Source of the DNA: Murdochiella sp. Marseille-P8839
Lineage (GTDB): Bacteria > Bacillota > Clostridia > Tissierellales > Peptoniphilaceae
Direction: 5' to 3'
DNA length: 64,000 nt
Assembly (NCBI GenBank): GCA_019753405.1
Contig: JAIKLF010000001.1
Span: 562,789-626,788 of the forward strand
The translations under genes were made by a program, and so were the position numbers. Shown here piece after piece: positions 1-8,195 of this stretch. The first letter of the stretch is position 1. Every line of letters starts with the position of its first letter. The notes below the pieces were generated by a model. It searched no databases. It was not told the origin of the DNA and saw nothing but the letters and a program-made list of their open reading frames with translations.

Positions 1-3000
1 CCATCCAAACGAAGATGCGCTTGGCCACCATGAAAGAGCAGTTGAAAAATACGGTTGTATTCTTCGTTCATTCGTCGGAAGCTGTCTGTAAACAGGTTCT
101 CCATGGTTTCATCCAGTTCGCGGATGAGTTCCAGGATATCTTTTCGCGATTTGCTCAAATCCGTCATCTGCTGCTTCAGAAAATCCAGTTCTTCCTTCAT
201 TTCCTGATATTGTTCAATGGATTCCACATTGAAATAGCCGATTTTGGAGAGCTTTTCCCGAATTTCGCGAACCTGCTGGCGAGATGTTTCCACCGGCACC
301 AAATTTTTCAGGCGCTCTTGCACCATTTCTTCGCTGAGATCGTATTGAATACGATAATCCTCAAGCCATTGTTTACGCTGCGCTTCTTTTTGTTCTTTTT
401 CCATCTCCAGACGGAAAAGCTGATTCTTCTCTTCCTGCAGACGATCGGAGGTCACTTGTCGCTGTTGCATGCGTTTTTCCGCCTGCTCATGCTGCAACTG
501 ATATTCTCTTTCCAGTGCTTCCCATTGCTGTTGATCGGCTTCACTCGCTTCCCTGTCGCGCTTTTGCTTCGCTTCGCCTTCTTCAATCTGCTTTCGGCTG
601 CTTTCCAATATGCGTCGCGCTTCTTCTTTCTGTTCTTCTCGGATGGCATTTTCTTGGGCAAGCGCCTTGGCCTTTTCTCGGTTTTCTTTAATCCTTATCT
701 GCAGTGCAGAAAGATCCTTTGTGAAGTAATCGCGTTGATTACGAAGTACCGCTTCCTCTTTTTCTTTTCCCTGGATTGACTTTCGCTCTTCTTCTTCTCG
801 CTTCTGCAACGATTGAAGAAGCGACAGTGCTTTTTCTTCCTCTGCTTTCAGCGTAGTTTCTTCTTCGTCAAACTCTTCCGGAAGTGTAGTCGGGCTTTGC
901 GCAAAGAGCCGCTTTGCCTCCTGCTGTTCACGTTGTTTCGCAGCAAGGCTCATGCGCAAGTCTTCCAGGGCATCGCGCAGAGTGCGCTCCTCTTCCTGTT
1001 CTTCCTGCAGACGATGAAGAAGAGCTTCTCGTTTTGCCATGGCCGCTTCCCGTTTCGACTGTGTCGTTTTCCAGGATTCTTCCACTTCCTGAAGACGTTT
1101 TTCCTCCTCCACAAGGCGTTCCTGCAGAGTGTGCAATTCTTTGTCGCGGTTGATCAATGACGCGGCATTGCGGTGATGCATAATGCCGCCCACCATAGAT
1201 CCCCAAGTATTAACCACATCACCTTCCAATGAAATAACGCGATTTCGCTCCTTATCGCGATGGGAAACACGAATTGCATCGTCGATCGTCTCCACGAAAG
1301 TGGTTCGTCCCAAGAAATGGGAAACAATCTCTTCCAGACGTGCATCATAATGCACCGCCTGCGTTCCGTTACAAAGTGCCTCTTTTGCTTTGGAAATCAC
1401 CGGATCGGATCCTTCAATACGATCCAGCGGAAGAAACGTCACGCGCCCGAGTTTACGCTCTTTTAGTAGCGCAATCAGGGCTTTGGCATCCTGTTCGCTT
1501 TCCACGACCACATTTTGTAACGCACCGCCGAGAGCCACCTCCACTGCGGTCTCATAGCCCTTTTCGACCTGAATGAGATCCGCTAAGGGGCCGATGAGAT
1601 GTGCCTTTACGTTCTCTTCCCGATCAGCAATCTTCAGCAGATTCTGCACGGAGCGCTGATAACCTTCGTATTGTTGCATGAGCGCACGAAGCATTTTTTC
1701 TTGTGAAGCGATGCCTGCGCGTTCCGCTTCTCCCGTTCGCTTGCTTTCGGCAAGGCGGTCGGCATCGCTTAGCAGTTGCCTTACATCTTCTTCACAGGCG
1801 CTTAGGGTTTGTCGCGTCTCTGTTTGTGCCTGCAGTCGTTCCTGCAGAAGCGCTTCTTGTTCGCTTTTTTCTTTGGTTAACGTCGCCACTGCCGTATCCA
1901 GCGCTTCGGTAACGGCCGTTTGTTCCTTTTGCTTTTTCTGCAGCTCTTCTCGCGCTTTTTCCGCTTCTTCTCGCCGATAGCGTAAAACCGAAAGCGCTTC
2001 CTGCAGACGACGTACCTCTTCTTCCGCACGCAGACGCTCCTGCGACAGCTCATCACTCGTTGTTTTCCGATCGCCGGAAAGTGCATCGATAGCCTGTTCC
2101 ACTTCGGCAAGCGCCTTTGTTAATCGCGCTTCTTCTTTTTCTTCATCCCGGATTTTTTCCTGCAACACCTGTGCATTGGCCGTTGCCGCATTTCCTTCAC
2201 TATCCAGGCGTGCAAGATCCTGACGATAAAACTGGATTTTTTCCTGCGCAACACTTCTCCGGGTCTCTTCCTGCTGAATATCGCGTTCCCGTCGTTCTTT
2301 TTCCGCAAGCAGGGCACTGCGCTTGGTTTCCCACTCCTGAAGAAAAGCTTCATAGGGATGAAGCTGCTCGTCAAGTTGTTCATTTTGTTTTTGCAACGCA
2401 TCGAGCTCATCGGTATGAAGGACGATGTCCGCATCGATCTGCGCAATGCGCACATCCGCCGCATCCTGCTGTGCTTTTAGCAGGGAAAGCTCATGCTGAT
2501 CCAATTCCTGCATCAGACGTCGACCGGCTTTAGCATTTTCCGCCTGCCGTTTCATCAGACGTGCTTCCTGCTCTTTGATATGAATATCCTGATGCACGGT
2601 TTCAAGCTGCTGTTCCGTGCGATCCAAGCGTTGCTGCGATTCCGTTTTTTTGTATTTGTATCCGGCAATGCCGGCGGCTTCTTCGAAGACACTGCGCCGA
2701 TCTTCGCTTCGTGTGCTGAGAATCTCGTCAATGCGCCCCTGGCCGATAATGGAATAGCCTTCTTTTCCCACGCCGGTGTTCAGAAACAGTTCGTGAACAT
2801 CTTTGCGGCGCACCTGTTGAGAGTTGATAAAATACTGACCTTCGCCATTGCGATAGACTTTTCGGGCGACGCTGACTTCATCATACGGAAGAGGAATTTC
2901 GCCATCGGTGTTGTCAAAAACCAGCACCACCTGCGCCAGGTTCATGGGCGCTTTTTTATCCGTGCCGTTAAAAATGACATCTTCCATGCGACTTCCGCGA

Positions 3001-3167
3001 AGCGCCTTGGCGGATTGCTCACCCAGCACCCACCGTACCGCATCCGACAGATTGGATTTTCCGGATCCGTTCGGGCCGACAACGGCAACGAAATCATCAT
3101 GAAATTGTAATGTCGTTTTTTCGGCAAAGGATTTGAATCCATAAAGTTCCAAACTTTTCAGTCGCAC
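1..3167 (-). CDS. smc: Chromosome segregation ATPase SMC (3' end outside the window)
   Basis: Core subunit of the SMC-ScpAB complex that organises and segregates the chromosome. About 1055 of the usual ~1180 residues are visible; the C-terminal head with Walker B and the ABC signature lies beyond the left edge. The start is a GTG with GAGG upstream, giving MRLKSLELYGFKSF and then Walker A GPNGSGKSN (residues 31-39). Long Glu/Gln/Arg-rich coiled coils flank a hinge whose glycine stretch reads GDVVNTWGSMVGG (about 649-661); many relatives have NPGGSMTGG there. It is the last visible gene of rpmF-plsX-rnc-smc and starts 76 bp after the rnc stop. rnc-smc adjacency is widespread in Bacillota. Identity is certain. 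Confidence 0.97.
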   Translation of the reverse strand, partial: MRLKSLELYGFKSFAEKTTLQFHDDFVAVVGPNGSGKSNLSDAVRWVLGEQSAKALRGSRMEDVIFNGTDKKAPMNLAQVVLVFDNTDGEIPLPYDEVSVARKVYRNGEGQYFINSQQVRRKDVHELFLNTGVGKEGYSIIGQGRIDEILSTRSEDRRSVFEEAAGIAGYKYKKTESQQRLDRTEQQLETVHQDIHIKEQEARLMKRQAENAKAGRRLMQELDQHELSLLKAQQDAADVRIAQIDADIVLHTDELDALQKQNEQLDEQLHPYEAFLQEWETKRSALLAEKERRERDIQQEETRRSVAQEKIQFYRQDLARLDSEGNAATANAQVLQEKIRDEEKEEARLTKALAEVEQAIDALSGDRKTTSDELSQERLRAEEEVRRLQEALSVLRYRREEAEKAREELQKKQKEQTAVTEALDTAVATLTKEKSEQEALLQERLQAQTETRQTLSACEEDVRQLLSDADRLAESKRTGEAERAGIASQEKMLRALMQQYEGYQRSVQNLLKIADREENVKAHLIGPLADLIQVEKGYETAVEVALGGALQNVVVESEQDAKALIALLKERKLGRVTFLPLDRIEGSDPVISKAKEALCNGTQAVHYDARLEEIVSHFLGRTTFVETIDDAIRVSHRDKERNRVISLEGDVVNTWGSMVGGIMHHRNAASLINRDKELHTLQERLVEEEKRLQEVEESWKTTQSKREAAMAKREALLHRLQEEQEEERTLRDALEDLRMSLAAKQREQQEAKRLFAQSPTTLPEEFDEEETTLKAEEEKALSLLQSLQKREEEERKSIQGKEKEEAVLRNQRDYFTKDLSALQIRIKENREKAKALAQENAIREEQKEEARRILESSRKQIEEGEAKQKRDREASEADQQQWEALEREYQLQHEQAEKRMQQRQVTSDRLQEEKNQLFRLEMEKEQKEAQRKQWLEDYRIQYDLSEEMVQERLKNLVPVETSRQQVREIREKLSKIGYFNVESIEQYQEMKEELDFLKQQMTDLSKSRKDILELIRELDETMENLFTDSFRRMNEEYNRIFQLLFHGGQAHLRLD

Positions 3168-3243
3168 TGTGCCAACCTCGTCTTCATCGTTTCTCTCGTG
3201 TTTCTCTTATCGCGTGACCGTTCTGTATCACAATGTTGTTCCG

Positions 3244-3948
3244 CTAGGAACGGTTGTTCTTCGTTAAACGCAAAAGCGCTTCATGTGCCGCTTGTGCCTC
3301 AGCACGCTTCTTGCTCTTTCCCGATCCTTCCGCAATGCGTTTCCCGTCGAGTTCCACCGCAACTCGAAATGTGCGCTGATGTGAAGGGCCGCTTTCCTCC
3401 AGCAATACGTAGTTTTGGGAAAGGCCCTGACGTAAAACATAGCGATGAAGAGCCGATTTTGCATCCGTATCGACGCTGGACGCTTCCAATTTTTCGTGCA
3501 TAGCTTCCAGCTTTCCGACAAACCACGGCGTTAAAAAATCCATTCCGCCATCAAGATAAATGGCGCCGCAAAGGGCTTCAAATGCATCGGCCAGAAGCGA
3601 CGGCTTTTGCCTCCCGCCCTGCATTTCCTCTCCGTGACCGAGCTGTAAGAGGGAGTCCAATCCAATCTCGCGACCAATTTTGGCAAAAGAGGCCTCACAG
3701 ACCGCCAATGCCCGTTTACGCGAGAGTTCTCCCTCCGGATCATGAGGAAAACGACGGAAAAAATGATCCGTCGTAATGAGTTCCAACACCGCATCGCCCA
3801 AAAATTCCAGACGCTCATTGCTTTCCAAGGTTTCGTCCGGCTGTTCGTTGAGCAGGGAACGATGAATCATCGCCTTTCGCAATAAAGCGGGTTGCGTAAA
3901 GCGATATCCTAAGCGCTCCTGAAATTCATCCCAATCAGCCTTCGGCAT
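3244..3948 (-). CDS. rnc: Ribonuclease III
   Basis: Endonuclease that cleaves double-stranded RNA, including rRNA precursors. The 234-residue product has the catalytic RNase III domain with signature ERLEFLGDAV (45-54) and the second acidic cluster LADAFEALCGAIYLDGG (119-135, D121 and E124 as metal ligands). A C-terminal dsRNA-binding domain (about 162-228) has the lysine-rich GKSKKRAEAQAAHEAL helix. I chose the ATG at 3948 because AGGAGG sits 6 nt upstream; an in-frame start 33 nt earlier lacks such a site. The gene overlaps the end of plsX by 14 nt, so translation is probably coupled. The usual fabD-fabG-acpP genes between plsX and rnc are missing. Confidence 0.97.
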   Translation of the reverse strand: MPKADWDEFQERLGYRFTQPALLRKAMIHRSLLNEQPDETLESNERLEFLGDAVLELITTDHFFRRFPHDPEGELSRKRALAVCEASFAKIGREIGLDSLLQLGHGEEMQGGRQKPSLLADAFEALCGAIYLDGGMDFLTPWFVGKLEAMHEKLEASSVDTDAKSALHRYVLRQGLSQNYVLLEESGPSHQRTFRVAVELDGKRIAEGSGKSKKRAEAQAAHEALLRLTKNNRS

Positions 3949-4945
3949 GGCTTTCCTCCTCAGCAGGATGACTTCCGCCAAACCGATGGGCTACATCCTC
4001 AATGACGCCGCTTTCTGCAAAGTCCAGTGCTTCCTCAATAGCGAGCGCAAAGGTCGAAGCGTTTGAATTTCCATGCGCCTTATAAATCGGTTTGCGCGCG
4101 CCAAGCAGCGGTGCTCCGCCGTGCGCACGATAGTCCATGGAGCCGAATGCCTGTTTCAAGTCCTTTTTAATTAGCAGCGCGCCAAGTTTTGTTTTTGTAT
4201 TGGTATAAAGCACATCTTTCAACGTCTGCAGGGCGAATTTTGCCATGCCTTCCATTGATTTTAAGGCGATATTGCCGGCAAATCCGTCCGCAACCAGCAC
4301 ATCACAATCCGCAAAAAGGATATCCCGTGCTTCCACATTACCTATAAATGTAAGCTCGCTCTCCTCAAGCAGACGATGCGTTTCAATCGCGCGTTTATCG
4401 CCCTTTTCCGCCTCCTGCCCGACGTTAAGCAGTCCCACTTTGACCTCGCTTTTTCCGAGTGCCCGTTTCGCGTAGGCCGCGCTGATCTCCGCAAACTGCA
4501 AGAGCATCGCCGGTGTCGTGTCCATGGTGGCGCCTGCATCGGCAAGCAATATTCCACCGTTCACATGCGGAATCGTCGGCACCAGACACATCCGTTCCAT
4601 GCCTTCAATACGCTTGGTTAAGAAATAGCCGCCGGCCAGAAGTGCCCCGGTACTGCCGGCGGAAAGCAACACATCGCCGTCAGCATTGAGACGAGAAAAG
4701 GCAAGCACCAAACTGGACTGTTTTTTCCGACGAATAGCAAAAACAGGGGATTCGTCATTGGAAATGAACGTATTCGTATCAACGATTTCCACTTGTTTCA
4801 TATCAGCCAATGACGAGGAAAGAACGGAAGAAGGACCGACAACAACACACGAAAACGAGCGTTTGCTCAATGCCGACTTAATGGCCGAAGCCACCATTTT
4901 GGGGCCGGCATCCGCACCCAGCGCATCGATAATGATTTTTGTCAT
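3935..4945 (-). CDS. plsX: Phosphate acyltransferase PlsX
   Basis: Soluble, membrane-associated enzyme that interconverts acyl-ACP and acyl-phosphate, the acyl donor for PlsY in the first step of phospholipid synthesis. The 336-residue length is typical. The start at 4945 follows GGAGG by 6 nt. The N-terminal motif reads DALGADAGP where most homologues have DAMGGDNAP, a mild divergence. ADGFAGNIALKSMEG further on is characteristic. It lies 102 bp downstream of rpmF, beyond a terminator, and overlaps rnc. FapR, which precedes plsX in Bacillus, is absent. Because FakA is also encoded here (11884-13521), acyl-phosphate may come from exogenous fatty acids; that is inference. Confidence 0.95.
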   Translation of the reverse strand: MTKIIIDALGADAGPKMVASAIKSALSKRSFSCVVVGPSSVLSSSLADMKQVEIVDTNTFISNDESPVFAIRRKKQSSLVLAFSRLNADGDVLLSAGSTGALLAGGYFLTKRIEGMERMCLVPTIPHVNGGILLADAGATMDTTPAMLLQFAEISAAYAKRALGKSEVKVGLLNVGQEAEKGDKRAIETHRLLEESELTFIGNVEARDILFADCDVLVADGFAGNIALKSMEGMAKFALQTLKDVLYTNTKTKLGALLIKKDLKQAFGSMDYRAHGGAPLLGARKPIYKAHGNSNASTFALAIEEALDFAESGVIEDVAHRFGGSHPAEEESHAEG

Positions 4946-5013
4946 ACACGCCTCCATTCCGAATAATCGAATATCTTCCCGCAATCGTTTTGCCGGATCA
5001 ACACACCAACAAC

Positions 5014-5044
5014 AAAAAAAGGTGCGGAACATCTCCCGCACCTT
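5014..5044 (-). terminator. Intrinsic terminator between rpmF and plsX
   Basis: Read on the minus strand, AGGTGCGG pairs with CCGCACCT across an 8-nt loop, followed by a run of seven T. It begins a few bases after the rpmF stop codon. It should end most rpmF transcripts, leaving plsX-rnc-smc to readthrough or to a weak promoter in the 68 bp before plsX, where I see no convincing -35/-10 pair. Confidence 0.85.
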
Positions 5045-5047
5045 CGG

Positions 5048-5230
5048 TTATTCACCGATTTGAATCACTTCTTTTCCGTCATAGTATCCGCAGTGCGGAC
5101 AAATGTGATGCGGTAATTTTGCTTCGCCGCAATTCGGGCACTTTACCGTCGCATAAGTCGTTAAACGATAGGAAGAAGCTCTTCTTTTGTCTCTTCTTTG
5201 CTTTGACGTCTTTCTCTTTGGTACGGCCAT
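5048..5230 (-). CDS. rpmF: 50S ribosomal protein L32, zinc-ribbon form
   Basis: Small basic protein of the large ribosomal subunit, 60 residues. It starts MAVPKRKTSKQRRDKRR, typical of L32, and carries a four-cysteine zinc ribbon (CPNC ... CPHC, residues 31-48), so it is the zinc-containing form. AAGGAGG lies 8 nt before the ATG. A perfect sigma-A promoter lies upstream and a terminator directly downstream, so it is probably made largely as a single-gene transcript. YceD/DUF177, which usually precedes rpmF, is not present; the next gene upstream is the divergent tmcAL. Confidence 0.98.
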   Translation of the reverse strand: MAVPKRKTSKQRRDKRRASSYRLTTYATVKCPNCGEAKLPHHICPHCGYYDGKEVIQIGE

Positions 5231-5274
5231 GAAAACACCTCCTTCTTCCTAAATTAAATTAGATGAACACATGA

Positions 5275-5303
5275 ATTATAAACGCGCAGCACAGGCTTGT
5301 CAA
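5275..5303 (-). promoter_or_regulatory. Consensus sigma-A promoter for rpmF
   Basis: On the minus strand the sequence is TTGACA (5298-5303), a 17-nt spacer, then TATAAT (5275-5280). Both hexamers and the spacing match the sigma-70/sigma-A consensus exactly. The leader to the rpmF ATG is about 40 nt. Confidence 0.92.
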
Positions 5304-5413
5304 AAATTTTCCTCAAATAGCAAGTCCTCCAGCGTGAAGAGCTAAAGCGACATGACACCCTTTCGCCGACTTTTTCTATACGTCAGAAGAAATGCGAAAA
5401 AGTCTCGCTTCGG

Positions 5414-5419
5414 TATAAT
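5414..5419 (+). promoter_or_regulatory. Possible -10 element for tmcAL
   Basis: A perfect TATAAT lies 70 bp before the tmcAL start in the 258-bp divergent gap with rpmF. No good -35 hexamer is found 16-18 nt upstream, so the call is tentative. I see nothing else in this gap beyond the rpmF promoter. Confidence 0.4.
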
Positions 5420-5488
5420 AGTATACAAGTTCATTCTAAAAGAATTACAAAGTAGGAAACTGGCGATTTTCCGGAAAGGATTTAAAGC

Positions 5489-6643
5489 ATGCGTACTTCC
5501 CCCTACACCGCCTGCGGCATCATTTGTGAAGCCAATCCGCTGCATGCCGGCCATGTCCGACTGATTCAGCAGGCAAAAAAACAATATGGCACAGTTGTCG
5601 CCGCGATGTCGGGTGCGTTCATGCAACGGGGAACGCCCGGATTTGTGGATAAGTGGTCACGTGCACAATTTCTTCTTCGCCACGGCGTGGACCTCGTGAT
5701 CGAGATTCCGCAAGCTTATGTGTTGCAAAGTGCGGATCTGTTTGCGCGCGGAGGAGTAGAAGCTCTTTCCTGTATTCCCTCTGTGAGCGCGCTTGCATTC
5801 GGCGTTGAAGAACAAGCAAGCACCTCCTCTCGTTCCTTACACAGCACGGAAGTGCAACAGGAAATTCGTCTTCTCCTGAAAAAGGGAATGGCTTATCGTC
5901 GTGCAGTGGAAATGGCGTCCGGAGGCCTTTCCCTTCCCAATCAGATTTTAGCAGTCCAGTATGAAAAAGCCATGCGCGATTTGCATCTTTCCTGGCAGAC
6001 GCTTCGTCTTGCGCGACCTACACTTGATTCCGAAAAATCGCCGTCCGCCACTACCCTACGCCAAGATCTGCAAGAGGCGATGGAGAAAATGAATAGCAAC
6101 GCCTCGCCCGAACATCTGCTTACGATTTTACTAAAAGATCCCCGCTTTGCCGGCCTGGAAGAAAAGGAAGATCTCGTTCATTGTGCCCTCGGTGAATCTC
6201 TGGAGCCTTTTCTACCGCTTTGTCGCGCGGTGCTTGTCCTGGATAAACTTCCTCTCTCCCATTCTCCGCATTATGAAGAAGGCATGGATCGTCGTTTCAT
6301 CAAGGCTCTGCAGGAAGCCTCAACGATGGAAGAAGCTTTCTCTCTGGCCTCCAACAAGAGGCAATCCATAGCGCGATATCGCCGTCTGGTTCTGACGGCT
6401 TTGTTAGACATTGAAAAAGCTTCGCTCATTCCCATCGACTACGTTCGTCCCTTGGCGTTCAATAAAATCGGTGCGTCTCTTCTTCGGAAGGTAACCCTTC
6501 CCGTCTATCAAAAAACGCCCGCATCGAAAGAGCGGACGTTTTCTTCCTTATTTTTGATTGACCAGAAGGCCCAGCGCCTATATGAATGGCTTAAAGGGCT
6601 GGAAAATTTGGATCTTCTGCAGACGTTTTATCATACGCGGTAA
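5489..6643 (+). CDS. tmcAL: tRNA(Met) cytidine acetate ligase (YlbM/TmcAL family)
   Basis: Predicted to form N4-acetylcytidine at the wobble position of elongator tRNA-Met using acetate and ATP, the activity established for Bacillus subtilis TmcAL (YlbM). The nucleotidyltransferase-like motif GIICEANPLHAGH (residues 10-22) matches the family's GIIxEYNPFHNGH. The 384-residue length is near the family's ~400. AAAGGA precedes the ATG. It is one of few rightward genes here. In B. subtilis ylbM sits beside rsmD-coaD and rpmF, and the same genes are close by here. Its last 53 bp overlap the 3' end of the convergent murE. Confidence 0.88.
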   Translation: MRTSPYTACGIICEANPLHAGHVRLIQQAKKQYGTVVAAMSGAFMQRGTPGFVDKWSRAQFLLRHGVDLVIEIPQAYVLQSADLFARGGVEALSCIPSVSALAFGVEEQASTSSRSLHSTEVQQEIRLLLKKGMAYRRAVEMASGGLSLPNQILAVQYEKAMRDLHLSWQTLRLARPTLDSEKSPSATTLRQDLQEAMEKMNSNASPEHLLTILLKDPRFAGLEEKEDLVHCALGESLEPFLPLCRAVLVLDKLPLSHSPHYEEGMDRRFIKALQEASTMEEAFSLASNKRQSIARYRRLVLTALLDIEKASLIPIDYVRPLAFNKIGASLLRKVTLPVYQKTPASKERTFSSLFLIDQKAQRLYEWLKGLENLDLLQTFYHTR

Positions 6644-8120
6644 GAAGCGGTCGAACGAGCGAGAGGTCACCTTCAAAAGGATACGCCACACCTTCGATAC
6701 GCATTTCGGGTTCATTTCCCTTGCCGAGAAGAAGCAGTACACATTTTCCACCTTCCCGAACGTGCTCGTTGGCATAGGTCATCGCCCTTGCGATGGCTTG
6801 GCCGCGATCATCCACCGTTTCCAACGGCGTATGGACAATCGCCTCCTGTATATCGTGATAAATAGCCGACAACGGTTCAAAATTCGGATCCTCCATGGTG
6901 AGCAGAATGCGATCGGCATAGCGGTCGGCAATACGTCCCAGGTCTTGACGGCGGTTAAGCCCCTTTCCACCGGCGGAACCGAAAACGGCAATCACTTCGT
7001 GCTTGGGATATTGCTTTTTTACCGCGGAAAAAATCGCTTCAAAACTAACCCCGTTATGCGCCAGGTCAACAATAACCGTAATGCACCCATCTGCTGAGCG
7101 AAGGACATCCATTCTGCCCGGCACATGTGTTCCGTCTAAGGCGGACGGAACTTCGGACAGATCCACGCCCGCCACCTGTGCCATGGCCGCCGCCACTAAG
7201 GCGTTCTGCATGGCATACGGACCGATCTCCGGAAGAGAAAGCATTACACTTTTCCCATTTGCATGAAGCGTAAAGGCAATTCCTTCATTTTCAGGAAGAG
7301 CCGTTGCTGTCATATCCGCATGGTCTTGGTCCTTAATTCCCACATGGTAGATTTTTCGGCATGAAGATGCTGCGCGTTCAATTTCGTCCAGATGATCGCT
7401 TTCCAGGTTGATGAGAGCCTCATCCGCCTGCGAAAATAAGGAAAGCTTGGATTGAAAATAATCGGCAAAGCTGGGGTGCTCAATGGGTGAAACGTGATCC
7501 GGTGAGATGTTGAGAAACGCGGCAAGCGCAAAATGAAGACCTGCTGTGCGCTCATATTTTAAGGCCTGAGAAGAAACCTCCATGACCACATCCTGAATAC
7601 CGTTCGCTACACAGCGCGCCAACAGGGCGTACAGTTCAAAGGGCTCCGGTGTGGTCAACGTGCTGGGTTCTTCTTCTTTTCCGTCAAACATCGAGATGGA
7701 AGACAGAAAACCGACAGGAGGAAGATTTCGTTTTTCGTAATACGCATTCAAAATTGTGCGCAGATACCATGCTGTAGAGGTCTTTCCCTTTGTTCCGGTA
7801 ATGGCGAAGAGACGGAGGGAATCCTGCGGGTTACCATAAAAGAGACGCGCACAGGAAGCAAGAACATGACGCATATTATCTACCAGAATGCGATCGGCAT
7901 TCACGCGAAAATCCTCTTCTGCTACATAGGCGACTGCTCCACGCTGCAATGCTTCTTCCAAATACTCCTTTTTAAAATTCTTTCCTTTGCAAAAAAAGAG
8001 TGTTCCCGCCGTTACCGTTTTAGAATCGTAAGCAATTGCCTGAATCGGTCTGTCTTGTTTTGCGCCGTCAAGCACATGCTGTCCCATGGCCTGCTGCAAT
8101 AAAAATAAGGTAGCCGTCAT
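6591..8120 (-). CDS. murE: UDP-MurNAc-tripeptide synthetase MurE, lysine-type
   Basis: Cytoplasmic Mur ligase that adds the third amino acid to UDP-MurNAc-L-Ala-D-Glu. The 509 residues show the ATP-binding loop GTKGKTS (109-115), the central-domain VMEVSSQAL and the C-terminal VDLAHNG. The diaminopimelate motif DNPR is replaced by EDPNFE (410-415). Streptococcal lysine-adding MurE, from memory, has GTKGKTT and DDPNYE at the same places. I infer L-lysine, or possibly ornithine, rather than meso-diaminopimelate. GAGGAGG precedes the ATG. The gene lies outside the mraZ-ftsZ cluster, just downstream of a terminator, and its 3' end overlaps tmcAL tail to tail by 53 bp. Confidence 0.92.
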   Translation of the reverse strand: MTATLFLLQQAMGQHVLDGAKQDRPIQAIAYDSKTVTAGTLFFCKGKNFKKEYLEEALQRGAVAYVAEEDFRVNADRILVDNMRHVLASCARLFYGNPQDSLRLFAITGTKGKTSTAWYLRTILNAYYEKRNLPPVGFLSSISMFDGKEEEPSTLTTPEPFELYALLARCVANGIQDVVMEVSSQALKYERTAGLHFALAAFLNISPDHVSPIEHPSFADYFQSKLSLFSQADEALINLESDHLDEIERAASSCRKIYHVGIKDQDHADMTATALPENEGIAFTLHANGKSVMLSLPEIGPYAMQNALVAAAMAQVAGVDLSEVPSALDGTHVPGRMDVLRSADGCITVIVDLAHNGVSFEAIFSAVKKQYPKHEVIAVFGSAGGKGLNRRQDLGRIADRYADRILLTMEDPNFEPLSAIYHDIQEAIVHTPLETVDDRGQAIARAMTYANEHVREGGKCVLLLLGKGNEPEMRIEGVAYPFEGDLSLVRPLLTAYDKTSAEDPNFPAL

Positions 8121-8149
8121 TGTTCCTCCTCAACCGAAACCTCAAACAG

Positions 8150-8176
8150 AAAAAAGGACGGCACGCGCCGTCCTTT
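8150..8176 (-). terminator. Intrinsic terminator upstream of murE
   Basis: On the minus strand AAAGGACGGC and GCCGTCCTTT form a perfect 10-bp stem with a 4-nt loop, the last T residues running on to six. It lies between the coiled-coil gene and murE, and only about 30 bp, mostly ribosome binding site, separate it from the murE ATG. Confidence 0.88.
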
Positions 8177-8195
8177 GTCCCCCTGTTTCTCCGGT

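Noticed and set aside
15-779. 254-codon plus-strand frame opposite smc
   Set aside because: Phe/Leu-rich translation typical of the antisense of a Glu/Lys/Arg coiled coil; no ribosome binding site.
4946-5013. Promoter for plsX
   Set aside because: TTGATC and GATATT hexamers occur but are 20 nt apart, and other combinations are worse; not good enough to list as a feature.
5352-5564. 70-codon plus-strand frame overlapping the tmcAL start
   Set aside because: It runs through the promoter region and the tmcAL start in another frame and has no ribosome binding site of its own.
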